Part shown: positions 6,485-7,103 of the stretch, piece by piece | Layout: each line of letters begins with the position of its first letter | Numbering within the stretch: position 1 is the first letter of the stretch | From: Pseudomonadota bacterium | Lineage (GTDB): Bacteria > Pseudomonadota > Alphaproteobacteria > Rhizobiales > Xanthobacteraceae | Reading direction: 5' to 3' | Length of the DNA: 7,103 nucleotides | NCBI GenBank assembly: GCA_023390695.1 | Contig: JAEWCJ010000122.1 | Span: 1-7,103, forward strand | Made by a program: the position numbers and the translations under genes | Notes under the pieces: generated by a model | What the model was told of the DNA's origin: nothing | Databases searched by the model: none | Seen by the model: only the letters and a program-made list of their open reading frames with translations

Positions 6485-6865
6485 TCACGTCTTGTCTACG
6501 TCGTTTCCGGGGGTTTTGCCCCCGGCCGCCAGCCCGGCTGCGCGCATCACGTTGAGAACGCCTGCAGCGAAACCGAGCAACACAAACACAATCATCCCCC
6601 ACGGCGCGATCTGGAGCCACCGATCGAGCAGATAGCCGATCAAGGCTCCACCAATCACACCGCCGACAAGCTCTGAAGACAGCCGAAAGCCGCGTGCCAT
6701 GGCCGACGAGTCGGAGCTCGCTCTGTCCCCGGATGGCGCCTTTGCGGGCTTGCCCGTCTCGGCCTTACCGAGCTGGGTGCCGAGACTCCGGAGCCTTGCG
6801 GAGAAAGAAGCCTCGTCGGCTGCCCGGCCTTCCAAACCGTCCCTGTCGCGTTTGCCGTCGCTCAT
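6485..6865 (-). CDS. atpI: ATP synthase-associated protein AtpI (AtpI/AtpZ family)
   Basis: Small membrane protein of 126 residues, first gene of the F0 operon. The N-terminal 57 residues are hydrophilic and charged, without recognisable domain. Two membrane helices follow (about 64-82, SELVGGVIGGALIGYLLD, and 89-108, WGMIVFVLLGFAAGVLNVM), with the family pattern of glycines in helix 1, Asp-Arg-Trp at its end and a short Ala-Pro turn. Family members are reported to help assemble the c-ring and have been linked to magnesium handling; the exact role here is not visible. The ATG at 6865 has only a modest site (GGAAG) close upstream. The strong promoter about 60 nt upstream makes this the first gene of the transcript. 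Confidence 0.92.
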   Translation of the reverse strand: MSDGKRDRDGLEGRAADEASFSARLRSLGTQLGKAETGKPAKAPSGDRASSDSSAMARGFRLSSELVGGVIGGALIGYLLDRWLQIAPWGMIVFVLLGFAAGVLNVMRAAGLAAGGKTPGNDVDKT

Positions 6866-6928
6866 GCTTCCGACACTCGCGCCGTTTCAGGGGGTTGAAC
6901 AATCCTTGCAGTCCTTGAAGCCGCGCGG

Positions 6929-6957
6929 ACCATACTGATGGGGTCATAGCGAGTCAA
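6929..6957 (-). promoter_or_regulatory. Main promoter of the atp F0 operon
   Basis: On the - strand TTGACT (6957-6952), a 17-nt spacer and TATGGT (6934-6929) match the alphaproteobacterial housekeeping sigma70 pattern closely. Transcription would start near 6922, giving a leader of about 57 nt before atpI. Confidence 0.75.
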
Positions 6958-7103
6958 GAATTGCTGCACCGCCAAGACCGGACGAAAAGCGCATAAATAT
7001 CAAATGCTTGAATTACCCCGCCGCCCCGACAGAAGGTCGCAGTCCACGGCTTGGCATCAGATCGTGATATGAGTTGCGCCATTGGTTCGACGCGGTTGCC
7101 GAT
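6958..7103. other. Upstream region of the atp operon, no assignable gene
   Basis: This edge segment holds an AT-rich patch (about 6986-7015) with an imperfect inverted repeat, AAGCGCAT and ATGCTT, about 30 nt before the atp -35 box. An ATG at 7069 on the + strand is open to the edge (MSCAIGSTRLP) but has no visible ribosome binding site. A - strand frame is open from 7103 to a TGA just inside the promoter -35 region. Neither has recognisable family features, so neither is called a gene. Confidence 0.5.

Noticed and set aside
7051..7071. Possible sigma54 or sigma70 promoter on the + strand near TTGGCA
   Set aside because: The GG to GC spacing of sigma54 sites is not met, and no -10 box lies at a proper distance from TTGGCA.
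7084..7090. GGTTCGA resembling a tRNA T-loop
   Set aside because: The flanking bases do not form a T-stem, and no acceptor or anticodon arm is seen nearby.

Overview
The window is a GC-rich stretch of alphaproteobacterial chromosome. The best fit is Rhizobiales (Hyphomicrobiales), near Bradyrhizobium or Rhodopseudomonas. The evidence is an F0-only ATP synthase operon (atpI-B-E-F'-F) without F1 genes, a separate b' subunit, a subunit a with the mitochondrial-type His/Glu pair, and strong third-position GC bias. The genus is inferred from remembered family sequences, not from a search. Everything recognisable is chromosomal housekeeping or conserved accessory content. I see no mobile element, CRISPR array, tRNA or rRNA.

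Left part, + strand (1-3429). The 3' half of thrC (threonine synthase) enters from the left edge. It overlaps by 4 nt (ATGA) an M16B zinc peptidase of the mitochondrial-processing-peptidase type. After an 86-nt gap comes a RimJ-like GNAT acetyltransferase, and after a 100-nt gap with a possible promoter comes an unrecognised secreted protein, probably a lipoprotein. thrC and the peptidase are almost certainly cotranscribed; the last two genes may be partly independent.

Middle (3430-4320). A HAD-superfamily hydrolase on the - strand converges on the lipoprotein gene, with a GC-rich hairpin at the junction. Its second catalytic aspartate is replaced by asparagine (DCN instead of DxD). The best start is a GTG at 4109 behind a strong ribosome binding site. 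An AT-richer gap (4110-4318) holds a candidate promoter for this gene and the terminator of the ATP synthase operon.

Right part, - strand (4319-6957). The operon is transcribed right to left: atpI (assembly factor), atpB (a), atpE (c), atpF' (b'), atpF (b). A strong sigma70-type promoter (TTGACT, 17 nt, TATGGT) lies about 60 nt before atpI. A symmetric hairpin with T-runs on both strands closes the operon 40 nt after atpF. Together the genes encode the membrane proton channel, c-ring and b/b' stator of the F-type ATP synthase; the F1 genes must lie elsewhere. From 6958 to the right edge I can assign no gene.

No previously undescribed multi-gene system is evident. The points most worth a second look are the DCN motif of the HAD protein, the unassigned lipoprotein, and RNA hairpins at two gene junctions.
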